DNA of 64,000 nt, taken from contig JBAIAC010000010.1 of NCBI GenBank assembly GCA_037349315.1, positions 31,908,001-31,972,000 of the forward strand, read 5' to 3'. Shown piece by piece: positions 23,141 to 36,343 of the stretch. The position numbers and the translations under genes were made by a program. Numbering within the stretch: the stretch's first letter is position 1; each line of letters starts with the position of its first letter. This DNA is from Chelydra serpentina. Its lineage: Eukaryota > Chordata > Testudines > Chelydridae. The notes under the pieces were generated by a model. The model did not search any database and was not told where the DNA came from. It saw nothing but the letters and a program-made list of their open reading frames with translations.

Positions 23141-24802
23141 AGATGTGTCCATAATTGAGCACCTAGTTTGTGTGTGCAATTACCACAAGTGTGTGCTCAA
23201 ATGAAATAACTGCATGCAAAAATGGCCCATTAGATATCTAACAGGCCATTTGCTTATGCAACCGCCGGAATTGCTTACAGAACCATGATAACCACACATT
23301 CAGTTTTCATGAAGCTTCCATTGCATCTATTTAAAAAAAAAAATCAAGTCTTGAGTGTGTCCTGGAGGAAATCCATCTATATTCTGTGATAGCCACACCT
23401 TACTAGACATATAAATTGGGTATTATTTGAAAACCAAGCTATTCATAACATATTAGATTATATTCCCTTTCTAGGGGAGCAGAAATTGAGCTTCATAAAC
23501 CCCTGAATAATCTTATTTTATGTCAAAGTTTTCTGTGTAAATTTAGAGCTTGTGAAAAGGTACCACACTGACAGGCCTCCAAGATTGAAGTTCTCTGTTT
23601 AAAGGACTGATACAGAACAGGCAGCAGCCTTGCAAGCTTCCCTCATGCTGCCCTGCCAATGGGTCTTATCCTTGAGATCCAGGCATTGGCCAAATTACAT
23701 ATCTAACTGAGCTTATGTACACACAAGTACTGAATTTGCATGGGAAAAGATGGTGAAAAGGTGCAAATTATGCTTGCAGTTGTAAATTCATTTTTGTACA
23801 AGCTTAATTTAAAAAAGTCAGGCCCCAAGCATCTGCATAAATGGTTTATTTTTTAAACAGTGATATATCAAGTTTCCATTTAATTTTATGGACCTTGATA
23901 TGATGATATAATATTTCCTTTTCACTTGACTATACTATGACTTTAAGTGCTATGGCAAACAGTTGACAGCTTGCTCAGCAGGGTTCGGGCTCTGTGGAGC
24001 TCGCACAGTGTTACCTATTATTAAATGGGTTTCAAAATGCACTCTTCTGTAACCAGAGCTAAGATGTGACTATTGTACCTGTCAGCATGAAGCATGGTGA
24101 AGTAAAGTATTTGCAACATGGTTTATAAATCCTTGTAAATTTGAGCAGTTAAGAATTTAAAAGTTTACATAAATTTAAATTAAATAAAAATTGCTATAAA
24201 TTCTGATTGCAAGGCGCCTGCCTATTCAGCTGTTATAGTTGCTTAATGTACAAAAATAAAGGGGGACTGGGGTCTTGATCAGAATGATAAGGCAGGACAT
24301 GGTGTTTTTTTGGAGGAAAACCCTACATCCAGGAATCGCAAAGCATTTTATAGACATAAATTAAGCTTCACAACTCTCTTAATAAGGGGCAAAGTAGCAA
24401 CCCTTGAGGAAGAAATGAGATAATAGGTGCAGGCAACAGTGATGGATGATGACCTTTGATGTGATTTAGAAGTGACTGATGGCACCCACCTGGTGTTGGT
24501 GGAAGTTCTTATGGTCAGTGACTGCAACTTTGAACTCAGAGGGCCCTGGGAAGAGGGCATGCAAACTGGTGCTTGTAGAAGTGTGTATCTGCTCAAGTGC
24601 ACAAGAAGGAATTGGAAGAGGGATAGTATCTGTTAAGCTAACAGTATGAGTCCAGGCAAGAAGGAGGAGATAGAGAGGGTAAGCATAGGTATTTGCTGCC
24701 TTTCATTTTAAGGTGCGCAGAGTCTCTCTTAAAACATATTGGAAAGTCCCACTTTACATGGAATGGTTTTTAAAATGTTGAAGAAGTCTGCTTGATGTAG
24801 AC

Positions 24803-25022
24803 CAGTGGTTCCCAAACTCGGTCTGCAGCTTGCTCAGGGTAAAACCCTGGCGCTCCGGACCGATTTGTTTACCTGCCGCCTCCGCAGGTACGGCCACTCG
24901 CAGCTCCCACTGGCCGCGGTTTGCCGTTCCCGGCCAATGGGAGCTGCGGGAAGCCAACAAACCGGCCTGGTGCGCCAGGGGCTTACCCTGAGCAAACCAC
25001 GGACCGAGTTTGGGAACCATTG
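24803..25022. mobile_element. hAT-type MITE (220 bp)
   Basis: Long inverted termini: cagtggttcccaaactcggt and the complement of ccgagtttgggaaccattg. Exact 8-bp duplication atgtagac at 24795-24802 and 25023-25030. Nearly the whole element is an imperfect palindrome, which explains the matching ORFs on both strands. Confidence 0.95.
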
Positions 25023-26001
25023 ATGTAGACTTATATTTATCCATTCAAACAATTGACAGACTTTGATGTCTTTTTTTTTTTACAGAGAAATTTCCAAAGA
25101 GATGTAGTACATGTTATTAATTATACTATCTAGAAACAGAACCACACATTCATGGTCACCCTAAAAATTTGCCACCTGCCTTAGATAACTAATTTTATCA
25201 CAGTATTAGTAGAATTGTAGATATTCCCTGTAGAGTATAGGGTAGTTTAAGAAACACTGCAACCAGAGCTTGAATTGTAGTCTGTGAATTGACTTCGCTG
25301 GGTTTTGGATCAGGCCTTTACTAAAGTAATTATTTTCCCACGGCAAAACTGGCAAGTTTTTAAATGCTGACCACTGCTTAGTGTTGTTCTGCAAACATCA
25401 TTCAGGAAGGTTTTTCCTATGTTCCGGATGTCTGCTTTAAGACCTGCCCTCATTGAAAGTTACAGGTCCTCAGCCTCTCTCAGAATCAGGCCCCAAGCGT
25501 GGATATTTTCATGTATTATTTAATTAAGTTTCTATGATCCCAGTAAATGGGCAGGGAGACCCCTAATGCTATGGCACACATACTGTACACTAGCATTACC
25601 AATTCTGATGCCATTCTAGTTGATTGTTATAGCAAGGTACATGTTTTAAAAGGCAATTCTGTTGGGAGCCAAGCTCTGGAGCTCTATGTCCCAGCTAGCC
25701 AATTTGTTACATAATATTCAAAAAAAGGGAAAGGCACAGTAAATGACCTCAGTATTCACGGTTTTTCATTGTCAATGATGGGGAAGAGGAGGAGATGGCT
25801 AACAGCACTTGAGGATGAAAAGTGAATTCTGGCCCTACACATTCTGCTCACAGTTCACTGCAATGTAAACTGCTGCAGTTCCCACAAAGTATATTTAATT
25901 TGGTCATGCAGCCCACTGACCTTGTTACCAGTGAGAAAACCATACAGTGTTGTCAGTTTGCTTCAGGCAACTAAATCAGTTAATACATTCCCAAAGCCTC
26001 A

Positions 26002-26019
26002 ACACACACACACACACAC
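26002..26019. repeat. (CA)n microsatellite
   Basis: About nine CA units. Confidence 0.9.
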
Positions 26020-26052
26020 CCCTTGGCCTGAATCAATGCTGTTAAAAGTTCA

Positions 26053-26079
26053 TGTGTGTGTGTGTGTGTGTGTGTGTGT
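26053..26079. repeat. (TG)n microsatellite
   Basis: About 13 TG units, complementary to the CA run 33 bases upstream. Confidence 0.92.
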
Positions 26080-29000
26080 ATAAATAAGTAAATATACACA
26101 CACACTAGAAAGAAAGCACTGGTGCACCAGGGTTTTTGGAAAAGTGTTATAATACTGTAGATGTGGAAATAAAAATTAATTTTTCCTCCTCAGTTTCCCA
26201 AATAATTACTTTGTAAAAATAAAACAAAAAAAAATGAAAAAAGTAAATAGTGTTTATTTTTACTACCATTTTCCTCCTGCCATTCACACTTTTAGCTTCA
26301 CCCTATTTTATTTTCCAATATATAGATTCAAACAAAAACAGACTATAATTATTGGACTTACTCTGGTTGGAGAAATAAAATAAAACAGCCTCCTCAAACC
26401 CTCAAAAGCAAATAATGAAATAGATACTATATTTAAGTTTAAGCCATAGAGTACTCTTATTTTTCCAAATTGTATATCTATAGCCACCCAAGCAATCATT
26501 ATTTTGACAAACAACTGGGTATCTGTGACTGAGTTAACTGGGGATAGAGGATCTATGCTGAAGTCAAGAAAAGAAATATTTTACCCTGCAGCCTCAGGGC
26601 CTTGACATCCCTGACATCTGTTGCATCCTCTTCCCCTTCATAGGGCTGAATCCTCTTTCTTTGGCAGGTGGTGGAGAGGAAGGAGCCTCCATTACACACA
26701 AAGGGTGCACTCCCCATTCATGGTTCTCACCCTTCCCCCTCCCCCCATCAACTTCATCCCTCCCCAACACTCCAGTCCAATCACACCTCGTTCCACTGCA
26801 GACCAGGTGTTCCACACCTGTACAGGAGGATGTGTGCCTGTGTCTGCCTATCTACATGTATGAATTCTCAGTGTCCGGAGGATCAAGTATTTTTCCTACC
26901 CAAGAAGAAGAGATGTTATGTTAAAGTAAGAATTCTAAGAAAAGTAAAAGTTGGTGTAGTGGGAAGAATTGCATTTAGGAAGCTCCTAACTCATACAATG
27001 CCTGAATAAGGAGTGCAGGATAGTAACCTAGAGATGCAGAAAAGGAAGGGCAATGTATGTTCTTTCAGCCCCTGCCACTTCCTTCATACAAGATGATGAT
27101 GTAAGCCCCAGAGCTAGGAGGCTCTAAAGGAAAAGAAGGGTCTCTGCTGCTCCTACAGGAGAAAAAGGAAAAGCTAGCTCTAGCGGGCTTAACTTACAGA
27201 TTCCAGTTTTGCTCTTGTTCAATTCTGTACAGTGTTTTATGTTGTATTGTTTGGAGTGTATGTTTCATCTTTAGAAATTATAGTAACTGGTGTGTGTAAA
27301 TGCATTAAGGTAAAAGGGAAGAAATTGTGGGGAAAGAAAAGAAGTCTGGGAAGAGTGGGTCACCCTGAGCTGACATCTAGTGGACTCAGATTGGGTAGTG
27401 ATTCCTAATTCAACAAAAAGAGGAGGGACTGGAGACTCTCTCCAAGGATGTTGCTTTGGGTTTTCTGTCTGGATCTGATTTCATGCAACTGGACTTGGTA
27501 GTAACACCACCGACTTTCTGAACGAGACTTGGCTGCAGCAGATCTGAACAGGACCTGAGAGACTGGACTTCAATGGACTGCAGTACACAAGCAGTGGAGA
27601 GCCCAGTCTTGATCTCCACTTGAATACCTCTGAGCCTCACTCGATTCATGAGTGAGGTTCACATTAGGTTTAGATTGCTGTGCAGAAGGGCTCAACAAAT
27701 CATGCAGTTAATAACTGGGACTGTGGAGTCAGACATACCCATATACTGTATGGATATTTCTAAATGCTTTGTTTTAAGCAAATCAATGTTTATCTTGTTT
27801 TTCCCCACATAAAAGGTGTTTGTAGTTTCATATTCCTAGGGACTCCCAAGCACTAGTGATTGGGGAAGAACCTGGAAATGTGACCAGGTGATATAAAATT
27901 TAAGTTTCTAAAACCTGGAAGTGGGTAAAGTTTTAGGTGGGAGCTCAAGCCAAACATTGAAACTCTAGACAGCGTTGAACCTGGCTCTTACTGCTGCTGC
28001 TGACACATGGCAGAAGGATCACATTTAAATTATATACTTCATTGTCAAGTGTATCAGTTTCACCAAATTTTTACCCAAAGGCAAGAAGGGGAGAAAAGGG
28101 GGGTAACAGCAGGCTGATGGAGCTGCCAGGGTCAAGCAGTGGGTGCTAGTGTTGCTAACACATGCAGTCCAGTAAGCTATCAGGACCCTGCATTGTGCTG
28201 CTCCCAAGGGAACCTCCATTAAAGAAAGCTATAGATATTTTTTTTTTCCACAATCAGGCACATGTGAGTGAGCAGCAAACTAGGCACAGCTCCTTCCTTA
28301 CAGTCTGTGATTTTGAAAGGAGGCCTAAACCTTATGGATTTAGAATTCTGGTTGGGAGCAGAGAGATCTGGCCAAATATTGGCTTGCTTAAAGTACATGC
28401 AGAACAATCTGAAAATCATTTGAATAGTTGATAGAGTCCACAGTAAACATTCCATAGCTCATTGTTTGATTTGGCCACGTTTCCTGCAGATGAGACATCT
28501 GCTCAGAACCCCTTTGTTTTGTGCAGCTATATTGCTTACGTAATCTCTCATCGTTGTGTTGCAGCACAACAAATGCTTATATAACATCACATAATGATGC
28601 ACAACATAAGACCTGATACACTACTGGAGTCATGAAGCACCATATAATTCATGTCAGGTTGGGGACCCAGGGGCAAATCTAATGGTATATAGCTGGTGCA
28701 GCTGTTTGAGACAGTTTATATAGAGCAATTTATTTACAGCTATATCAGTGGATAATTCATGACGGATCCCTCCAATTATTTACTTTAATAACTTTCTCAG
28801 ATTCTTTTCATTCTATTTATTCTCTATACTAAATCTGGCTAAACCAGAAGAGGGAAGGCTAGGAATGGCAGCATTTCTAGACTCTCCTATTGTATTACAG
28901 AATGTTGTATTGAAGAAATAAAAGGCATATGGATGCCAATAATGCCTTTCCCTTAGTGCATACACTTACAAGATGACCTCCATGTCCCTTTTACTCATCA

Positions 29001-29673
29001 CACAAGATTAGAAACATTTTGGACTCCCTTCAACTCTGCTGAAGCCAATCCAGATGTTAAAAGTGCAAATATTTTTTGCTTTCATTCACTCATCACCAAT
29101 GATCATCGAAGATCTGCTTCTGTCCTTGTGTAGCCTTTTACAGCAGCAGAGAAGAGAATGTAAATGCACGGGTCATTTCCTGCCTCTTCACAATGGTATA
29201 AATGACTATGTAAAATGCAAGGCAGTGGACACCCCCAGGCTCCAACTTATTTGTTGCCTGCCTGATGATAATAAAGGTGACTGGAGAATAAAGAAAGTAG
29301 TTCGTTTTCTTGTTATATTCGGTAGGTCAGTCATACTTTTCAGTTTAGTACACTGGTACAGTTGTCTAAGACCTTGATTCTAGCAGGTCCCTGCCACTTC
29401 CTAAGCTCTGAATGCCGTAGCCTGCAAAGGAGCTGGGGAGTTAAAGAGTGACCTTTGTAGTGGCCATAAGTAAGCACAACTAGATAGGAGACCTCCACCA
29501 CCAAAATGCGGAGGTTTCCTATATTACCAGTCCTGATATACATGTCATTAACTGGGGACTCATGAATTAAATAATACTAGAAGACGACATCCTATGAAAG
29601 TTAAAGTCCTGAATAGTGTAGTTACTGGAGTTATTCTGTACCCTTAAGGGTACCTGTAGTGTGCCCAGTGTAT

Positions 29674-29853
29674 TGGGGGGAGGGATAGCTCAGTGGTTTG
29701 AGCATTGGCCTGCTAAACCCAGGGTTGTGAGTTCAATCCTTGAGGGGGCCATTTAGGGATCTGGGGCAAAAATTGGGGATTGGTCCTGCTTTGAGCAGGG
29801 GGTTGGACTAGATGACCTCCTAAGGTCCCTTCCAACCCTGATATTCTATGATT
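29674..29853 (+). mobile_element. tRNA-derived SINE with CR1-like tail, copy 2
   Basis: Same order as copy 1: ggggggagggatagctcag (box A), gttgtgagttcaatcc (box B), then the CR1-like tail ending tgatattctatgatt. It is closer to the presumed consensus than copy 1 (gcagggggttggactagatg). Confidence 0.9.
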
Positions 29854-30084
29854 ACATCTCAGAGGCAAGCACTGTGGGCGCTAGCACCGGTGGGTCCCAG
29901 TAACCACTCAAGCACATGGCTAAGGAAAAGGGTTGGCAGGAAAGGGAAAGGTTGCAGATATTCTAGATACTGAAGCTTAAACGATTATAGTTCAAAATGC
30001 GCAATAGCGGTTCTTGTTTGGGTCTGTAGGGCAGTCCAGTCGAGAGTCAGGGCTCTTCAGGACTAGTGCCTGGGGTGCCCTCTC

Positions 30085-31110
30085 TGCAAGTTCTGCAAAA
30101 ATTCTGCAAGTTTTATTTGTCAATAAATAAATGCAGAGGCTCTGGCATGGCAGTAGGGAGCACAGACCACTGGCTGCACAAAGGTGGGAGATCACCCTGC
30201 AGCCCCCACCCCGGGACACGGACTCAGTGGGGAGGCTGCACCCAACCCTGACACAGCACAAGGCCTGGACCTATCCCAGAAACACGCTGGGTCCCTGCCC
30301 CCCTGTGCCAGGCCACCAGGTGTGGGGCAGGCAGGCTCAACCAGGCAGGATCCACATGTGGAGATGCTCTGTGTGGAGGGATCCAGGTGTGGGGTGAAAG
30401 GATTCTGTGTGGTACAATCTTAGTACAGGCAGCTCAGAGTGGGGTATAGGTGGGGGAGGGGTGGAATCTGGATGCACAGAGGCTCGTGGGGGGAGGGTGT
30501 CCAGGTGAAGGGGCAATGGGACTCTACAGGGGCTTCCAGGTGAAAGTGGTTGGGGCTCAGCAGAGTGGGGGTCTCAGCATGGGGGTCTGGGTACTGGGTG
30601 AGTGGGGCTTGGTGGGGGTCTTGGTGTAGCTAGCTGGATGTCAGTGGCATGGATGTCTGGATGTGCAGGCTCAGGGTGTTGCAGGGGGTGGGGCATCAGA
30701 GTGCAGGGAGCTCAGGTGCCTGGGTGCAGGGGTGGGGGTCCAGAGGCAGAGCGGGTTCCAGAGGCAGGAGTTGAGGTTCAGTGGAGTGGGGTTTGGGTAT
30801 GGCTATGGAGGGCTAGAGGGTTTTGGATGTAATGGGTGAGGCTTGGCAGGGGTGTCTGGGTATGAGAATGGGAGGTCTGGATGCACGGGGGCTGGGTGTC
30901 CCCAGCCCTGCGGTGATTTACCTTTCCACAGGCTTCTCCGGGTGCCTGAAATGATGTACCTGCGCTGATAAGGAGTGGTGTGTGACTGTTCTTGCAGCTT
31001 CCCTTTACCTCCCTGTCAGAAAGTCATTTTTCTGCAGGGAAGCAAAGAAATCTGCGGAGGACATGAATTCTGCACACGCACAGTGGCACTGAATTCCCCC
31101 AGGAGTAAAA
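30085..31110. repeat. G-rich dispersed repeat, type unknown
   Basis: The left part has ctgcaaaaattctgcaag; the right part has atgaattctgcacacgcaca and gaattcccccaggagtaa. Between 30430 and 30900 the plus strand is very G-rich with irregular repeats of ggggtctgggt. I recall similar text as a dispersed turtle/crocodilian repeat but cannot define termini. All ORFs here are composition artefacts. Confidence 0.45.
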
Positions 31111-32544
31111 TAGGTGCTTGCAGGCCAGGCCAGGCCAGGTTCAGTTAGTGTCTCTCACTGAGGCCCCGCTGCACTGGTTCCCTGCAAAGCTGCTGCTGCT
31201 CCCCTGTAAGTGTCCCACAGACCTGCACCCAATCCCTACTTAGCCAAGAGGAAGGGGATGAACAGTGGGGAGGGGCTGATGGAAAACCCCCTGCTTTGAA
31301 GATCCATCACAATAACAAGACACATTACAGTATCATTTACAAATCATTCTTCTCAGTTGAACTATGCAGGTACAGTTGATACCTGGCTTATTTGGAGAAT
31401 TTTCCCTTGAAAATATTTTTTTAATATTGGCAACGATGCATGATGCTCTATTATTCTATACTACCACCCCCACTGCCTCTTCCCTTTCACCTTGGGTGTT
31501 GAAGATGACCTGGGGAGTTACTTATCTCTACTGCCCTTGCCATAGCTGCTGGGAATAAAAGAAGAGAGGGACCCAAACTTGTATTCTAACCACTAAAGTT
31601 CTGTACTATTTACTAGTTACTTCTAAAATGCACAACATGTTCCTAGGGTGGACACTACCCCAGATGGTCCTTTAGGTTGAAGTCACTTTTGCCCCCTTAA
31701 CTTCCAAACTCCTTGTGACCTGCCAATCTAAATGTATTTGGGGTTTTATAAATTGTCCAAAATTCGGTTGTATGTAAGGAGCTGCAAAACCTCCAGTTGA
31801 GACCTACAGATTTTAACTACACCATTCCAGAGCACACAGACAGAAGCCTGCAGAAATAAAGGGAAGAGAAAAATAGTTTAAGAAAATAAGAGAAGTACAC
31901 ACACTATAAAGGGAAATGTTTTTAAAAAATGCTTTCAAGTCTTCTTGGCAAACATAGTTTTGTTAGGTTAAGGGCAGCATGGTTTATTCCTTTGGCATTC
32001 AGATTTACATGCTAATAAAAATGTGCTTATAAATTTTAATAACTACACAGTCCCAAACACTGCATCCCCAAATCTAAAAGCTGCTACTGCCAAGGTAAAT
32101 ATATTATCCAGACCTCGCCATCTGCAATCAATTATATTGCCCTAATGTGACCAGAAATCCCAGTCTCTTATATCATAATCCCATTATTAAAGTGCAGTTC
32201 TGCTGCCTGAAAATGACAAATGTCATTGGAGCATTTCCTAATTGTCATCTTCCAATTTCCATGTCAAGTGTGTTTAGTTTAATTAGGATTTTTCTGTCAG
32301 CTTTGCAAATCCAAACTGGATTCTGAGAGTCGAGCTGAGCTGTTTCCATTTGGTTCATCATGGTCAATAAAGGCCTTTGGTCAAGAAAGGTTCATCATGG
32401 TCAAGAATGATGGTCAAGGGCACCACTTTATCACCCAAGTGGCAGTTTATGACAAGAATTAGTGGGGGGAAGGTTGCATAGGCCTAGGACTATGAGAAAG
32501 GGTTCCTTTAAGAGGCTCTGGCACTAGCCAACCAGAACCAGTTC
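31111..32544. other. Unassigned non-coding stretch
   Basis: No gene or bounded repeat recognised. Confidence 0.5.
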
Positions 32545-33150
32545 CAGGGGTGAAAGTAACTCAGGACATTTACTGGTACGGGGCAGGGCAGCTCTGGCCC
32601 CGGGAAAGGGCGGGGCCTCAGGCGAAAGGGGCGGGGATGAGGTCAGCATCCCCCAGCCAGCCCTTCCAGGTCACCTGACCCGTGCCCCCGGGGCTCCCAT
32701 GTTAATTTAAAGGGCCCAGGGCTCCGGACGCCACTGCTGCAGTAGCGTTCAGAGCTCCGGGCCCTTTTAAATCGCCAGCCCCAGGGCAGTTGCTCCCTTT
32801 TCCCCCCGCCACACACCCATCGGCAGCTATAGAAGGGCAAAAGGGGCAGGGACATTGAAGCGCTGCCGGGTCCTTTGCCGCGGGGGGCGGGGGGGGGGGG
32901 GGGGGAAGGGGCAGAAATGTTAAAGCGCTGCCGCGGCAAAGAACTGTGCTTAAAGTGCTGCTGCGACAGCGCTTTAATGTCCCTGCTCCTTTTTCCTCCC
33001 CTGTCAGCGGCCCTGCCAGTACGGACCCAACCAGCAAGGCCACTGATGGGGGGGCGGGAAGTGGCAAGGACATTAAAGCGCTGCCTACGGGCCGGTGCGG
33101 GTTCTTACCGGTATGCCGTAACGGCCCGTACCGGCTCACTTTCACCCCTG
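32545..33150. mobile_element. hAT-type MITE (606 bp)
   Basis: Termini caggggtgaaagtaa and actttcacccctg are inverted repeats. Exact 8-bp duplication accagttc at 32537-32544 and 33151-33158. The GC-rich interior has a G-run at about 32890-32905 and repeated gcgctgccg/taaagcgctgc words. Overlapping ORFs of up to 147 codons on both strands are artefacts of high GC. Confidence 0.93.
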
Positions 33151-33158
33151 ACCAGTTC

Positions 33159-36100
33159 TCATGCTATGCAGAGGCTCATGTTAAGCAATGCTGATCAGAC
33201 ATGGAATGAAGGAGACCTCGGGCAGGCTCCCTGGCTCTGAATGATCACTGAACATCACAAAGACTGGCTCTTACAATTATGTCTGCTCTGCATTTATGTA
33301 TGTTAGGGATCTTTAGGCATCCCTAATTGAGGGTCATATAGAAGTCAATGGATTAACACGGGCATGAAAGCAGTGTAAGAAAGTGCAGAATCAGGCCCAT
33401 TATGTTCAGTGGATGTTCCTGGCACTTCTACAACCTTTACTGTTAATCCTGCAGTAGGGCTGGTTGTAAGTGACAGCAAATAGCATTATCATAAATGTTA
33501 GCTAGCAGCATCATTGCCACTTTCACCCCTCAACCTTGAGCAAAGTCCAGCGGTAAGATGTAGGGAAAAATAAGGCATTTAATTTTGCCCAGACTGACTG
33601 TTGTTAAGGACATAGGATTATTTGTTAATGTTCCACTGTCACAAAAACAAAACAAAACAGAGGAGCTCTTCTCATAAGGTTTCTCAGAATTAATCATAGT
33701 TTATAGATATGAATGGCAGGATGAGGAGGGCAGGGTTGTTAGTGTAATAAATTTCCAGGGTGCCCTTGTTTCATTTGTATACTTCTGTTTAACCAGCTTT
33801 TATTTCACATTGTCTCTATCTTCAGTGCTTCCCCAGTTAAATCCTTTTTTTAAAAAAATGTAATGACAGTTGGATATGGAGATAATTATGTTGGAGATAA
33901 TCACCTCTGAAGCTCCTCAGCAAGACAGAGGAGGCTAACATTTGAGTGAGCACATGATCAAGGGCAATGAAGATTGTGAAGTTTTGTGGATCCCAGAAGG
34001 CACAGTCATTTGATTCTTCCAGGGTCTACCTAAGATGCAAGATTGGAAGACAGCAAGCTGGCCAAATCTCAACACACCTTAAAAAGGGGGCTGATGTTAT
34101 TTGGCTGATGGAAAACAACTGGGGGAGATGACAGAGATAACATCTGTCAAAGGACTACTAAAATTCCCAAATTAGGAGTCCTCAGCTTCTTCTGGATTTC
34201 CTGGTTAGCAGTAGAGACCCTCACTGGCAAAGAAGATTGGCATGTTTCCTAAAAGATATGGCACTTACTACAGTTATGCATGACGTTGTCATCTCCAGTC
34301 TGCATCCATGCATTGTACCTTATGTGGGGGCTACCTTTGAAGAGGATTGGAAATTTCAGCTGTGGCAGAACGTATCTCCCCACTTAGTGATAATTCACAC
34401 ATGGAGCATATTACAACTGTGACCTGAACTCAGCCCCAGCTTCCTATTACTTTTGGGCTGCTGATGATCTAAAATACTTTTTTTAGTTTGGGTCCTGGTA
34501 TCTTAGAGAACTTCTCTCTCCATGCTTTGTGTCCCCAGCTGATAGTCTTGGATTTTGGTTGTGGTCTGTTACTCTGAAATTCAGGTCAAAGTTGGTTGAT
34601 TTTCAGCATACATTGCAAGGCTTATTTTGCTTATTTAGGATCTTCCTTAGGGGGTAGACTGAGAGGTTTAATGGATAACTATAAGCATCACATGATGATG
34701 TAATGGGAGACAAAGGTTTTATCTGCATGTGTTGAGTGAGTTATATGGGTCATCCCAAATGAGTGTTGATTAAATTTGTTTATTTCAACATACTCTACTG
34801 GGCTGTGTATATGCCACAGGCTTTACAGAAAAAAATATTTAGAAATGTTTAGAGACACTAAAAACATTATTGTTTCTATCTCTTGCATCCTTCCCTCTCT
34901 AAAACTAGGTGCCATAATTATCAAGACAGCTTTGAAGACCTCATAGATCTACCGAATAGTTCCACAGTAAAATATAGAACCCACATTGACAGAGATGCTA
35001 GATAGCAGTCATGGCACCCCCCCATGAGACCAGCAGAAGTTAGGGCAGCACTTGCAATACTAGCTGCAGTTTCAGCACCATACCCAATACCACAATTTGT
35101 TTCAGCACTTAACTGTTTGCTGACTTATTCATCAACTCTTTTTCCAGATACGTCTAGGACAAAATACAGACTGACACTAGTTTGTTCTGCGTCCTCAGCA
35201 TGCCTCTTCCCGTTCTCACATGTTCAGATTCCAGATCAAAAAAGAGCTTCAAAGTTAAGACCTCAATACCAAGGACAAATATTCTTTAGATATTGAATAT
35301 TACATGGCGTTGGCAGAGAACTAAATTAACTTAAGCAAAGTTATAGCTCATAAAGTAGTTCGGAATGTTCTCTTGATGGAGTCCCTTTTGGGATATTTCA
35401 AGCATTTGGTCATAAGTTAAAATTTTTAACTGTTATCAAACATGCTGTGAAAGCGTCTTAAGATTAGACAGTTCATTTTACAATCAACTTTGTTTAAAAA
35501 AACAAAACAAAAAAACAAAAAAAAAGAGTCGAAGACCAATCTTTGCCCTATGCAGGGGAAAACCAACAGGTTACATGACCTTGTTGTGAGGTCCCCAAAA
35601 ATAAAACAAATAATCTTAACAAATCACATAATTAATTTTTATTATTCCAGGAATACTGAACTGGCACTCTTGTCCCTGAACATATATTGCCAAAATGAAT
35701 AGGATCTTGCACAAGAGCCCAGTTTTATGCAAAATAGATCTTATTCATCTTAATACTTTATGTTTATGTAACAGTGGTCACATAAGAATTCCAAGAGCCA
35801 TACAAATACTAATCAGTCAACCTTGTAAAGCAAGTAAATATTACTCCCGGTTTAGATATGAGTAAACTGAGACACAGAAAGGGTATGTACCTTGCCCTGC
35901 ATCTCCCATCCAAAAGCAGCACTGGGAACAGAAGCACCAATTCTGTAAGTTACTTAAGCAGGTAACTAATATTAAGTACACTTCTTACATGCTTACGTAT
36001 CTTGCTGAATTGGGTCCAGATTGTCAGCTCTTTGCTTTCACTAGATAACACTGCCTTTTAAGTTTAAACATGATCCAGGCATGGAGTAGTTGCTTCCTAA

Positions 36101-36343
36101 ACAAAACTGCCCTTGGTCATCCTCCGCCTCCCTTACCTCCTCCCCCCGCCACACACAGGAGTCCCATTAACATCTAAAGGAGATCCATTACCAACCAAAG
36201 GTCAGTATGACACCTTTTCAATAGAAGTGAGAGTACCTTTTCCTGCTAGGCATTTTGGAAATACTGCAGTCTACTCTCAAGCCATTCCTTCCACAGGATT
36301 AGAATGGTCCGTCCTTCCCCTCCAGCCTAGAGAATATAACATA
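33159..36343. other. Long unassigned non-coding stretch
   Basis: Contains an A-rich run (35493-35527) and a possible MIR-like relic (35850-35950). No gene recognised. Confidence 0.5.
35850..35950 (-). mobile_element. Possible MIR-like relic
   Basis: agatatgagtaaactgagac followed by acagaaagggtatgtacctt and gccctgc resembles an inverted MIR core. Short. Confidence 0.45.

Larger units (their letters stand above)
21129..24802. other. Long unassigned non-coding stretch
   Basis: Holds a small palindromic MITE (22222-22279), a short tandem repeat (22083-22130) and a possible CR1 fragment (22930-23140). No gene recognised. Confidence 0.55.
25031..29673. other. Long unassigned non-coding stretch
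   Basis: Contains a pair of CA/TG microsatellites at about 26 kb. The ORFs at 26594-27009 overlap on both strands and show no domain. No splice-bounded conserved exon is apparent to me. Confidence 0.55.

Noticed and set aside
26594..27009. ORFs of 73-113 codons on both strands, possible exon
   Set aside because: Overlapping frames on both strands, no recognisable domain, no convincing splice sites.
29992..30832. ORFs rich in Gly/Pro/Trp on both strands
   Set aside because: G-rich repeat text; no domain and no splice context.
32643..33240. Overlapping ORFs of 82-147 codons on both strands
   Set aside because: They lie inside a GC-rich hAT MITE with exact target duplications; low-complexity residues only.
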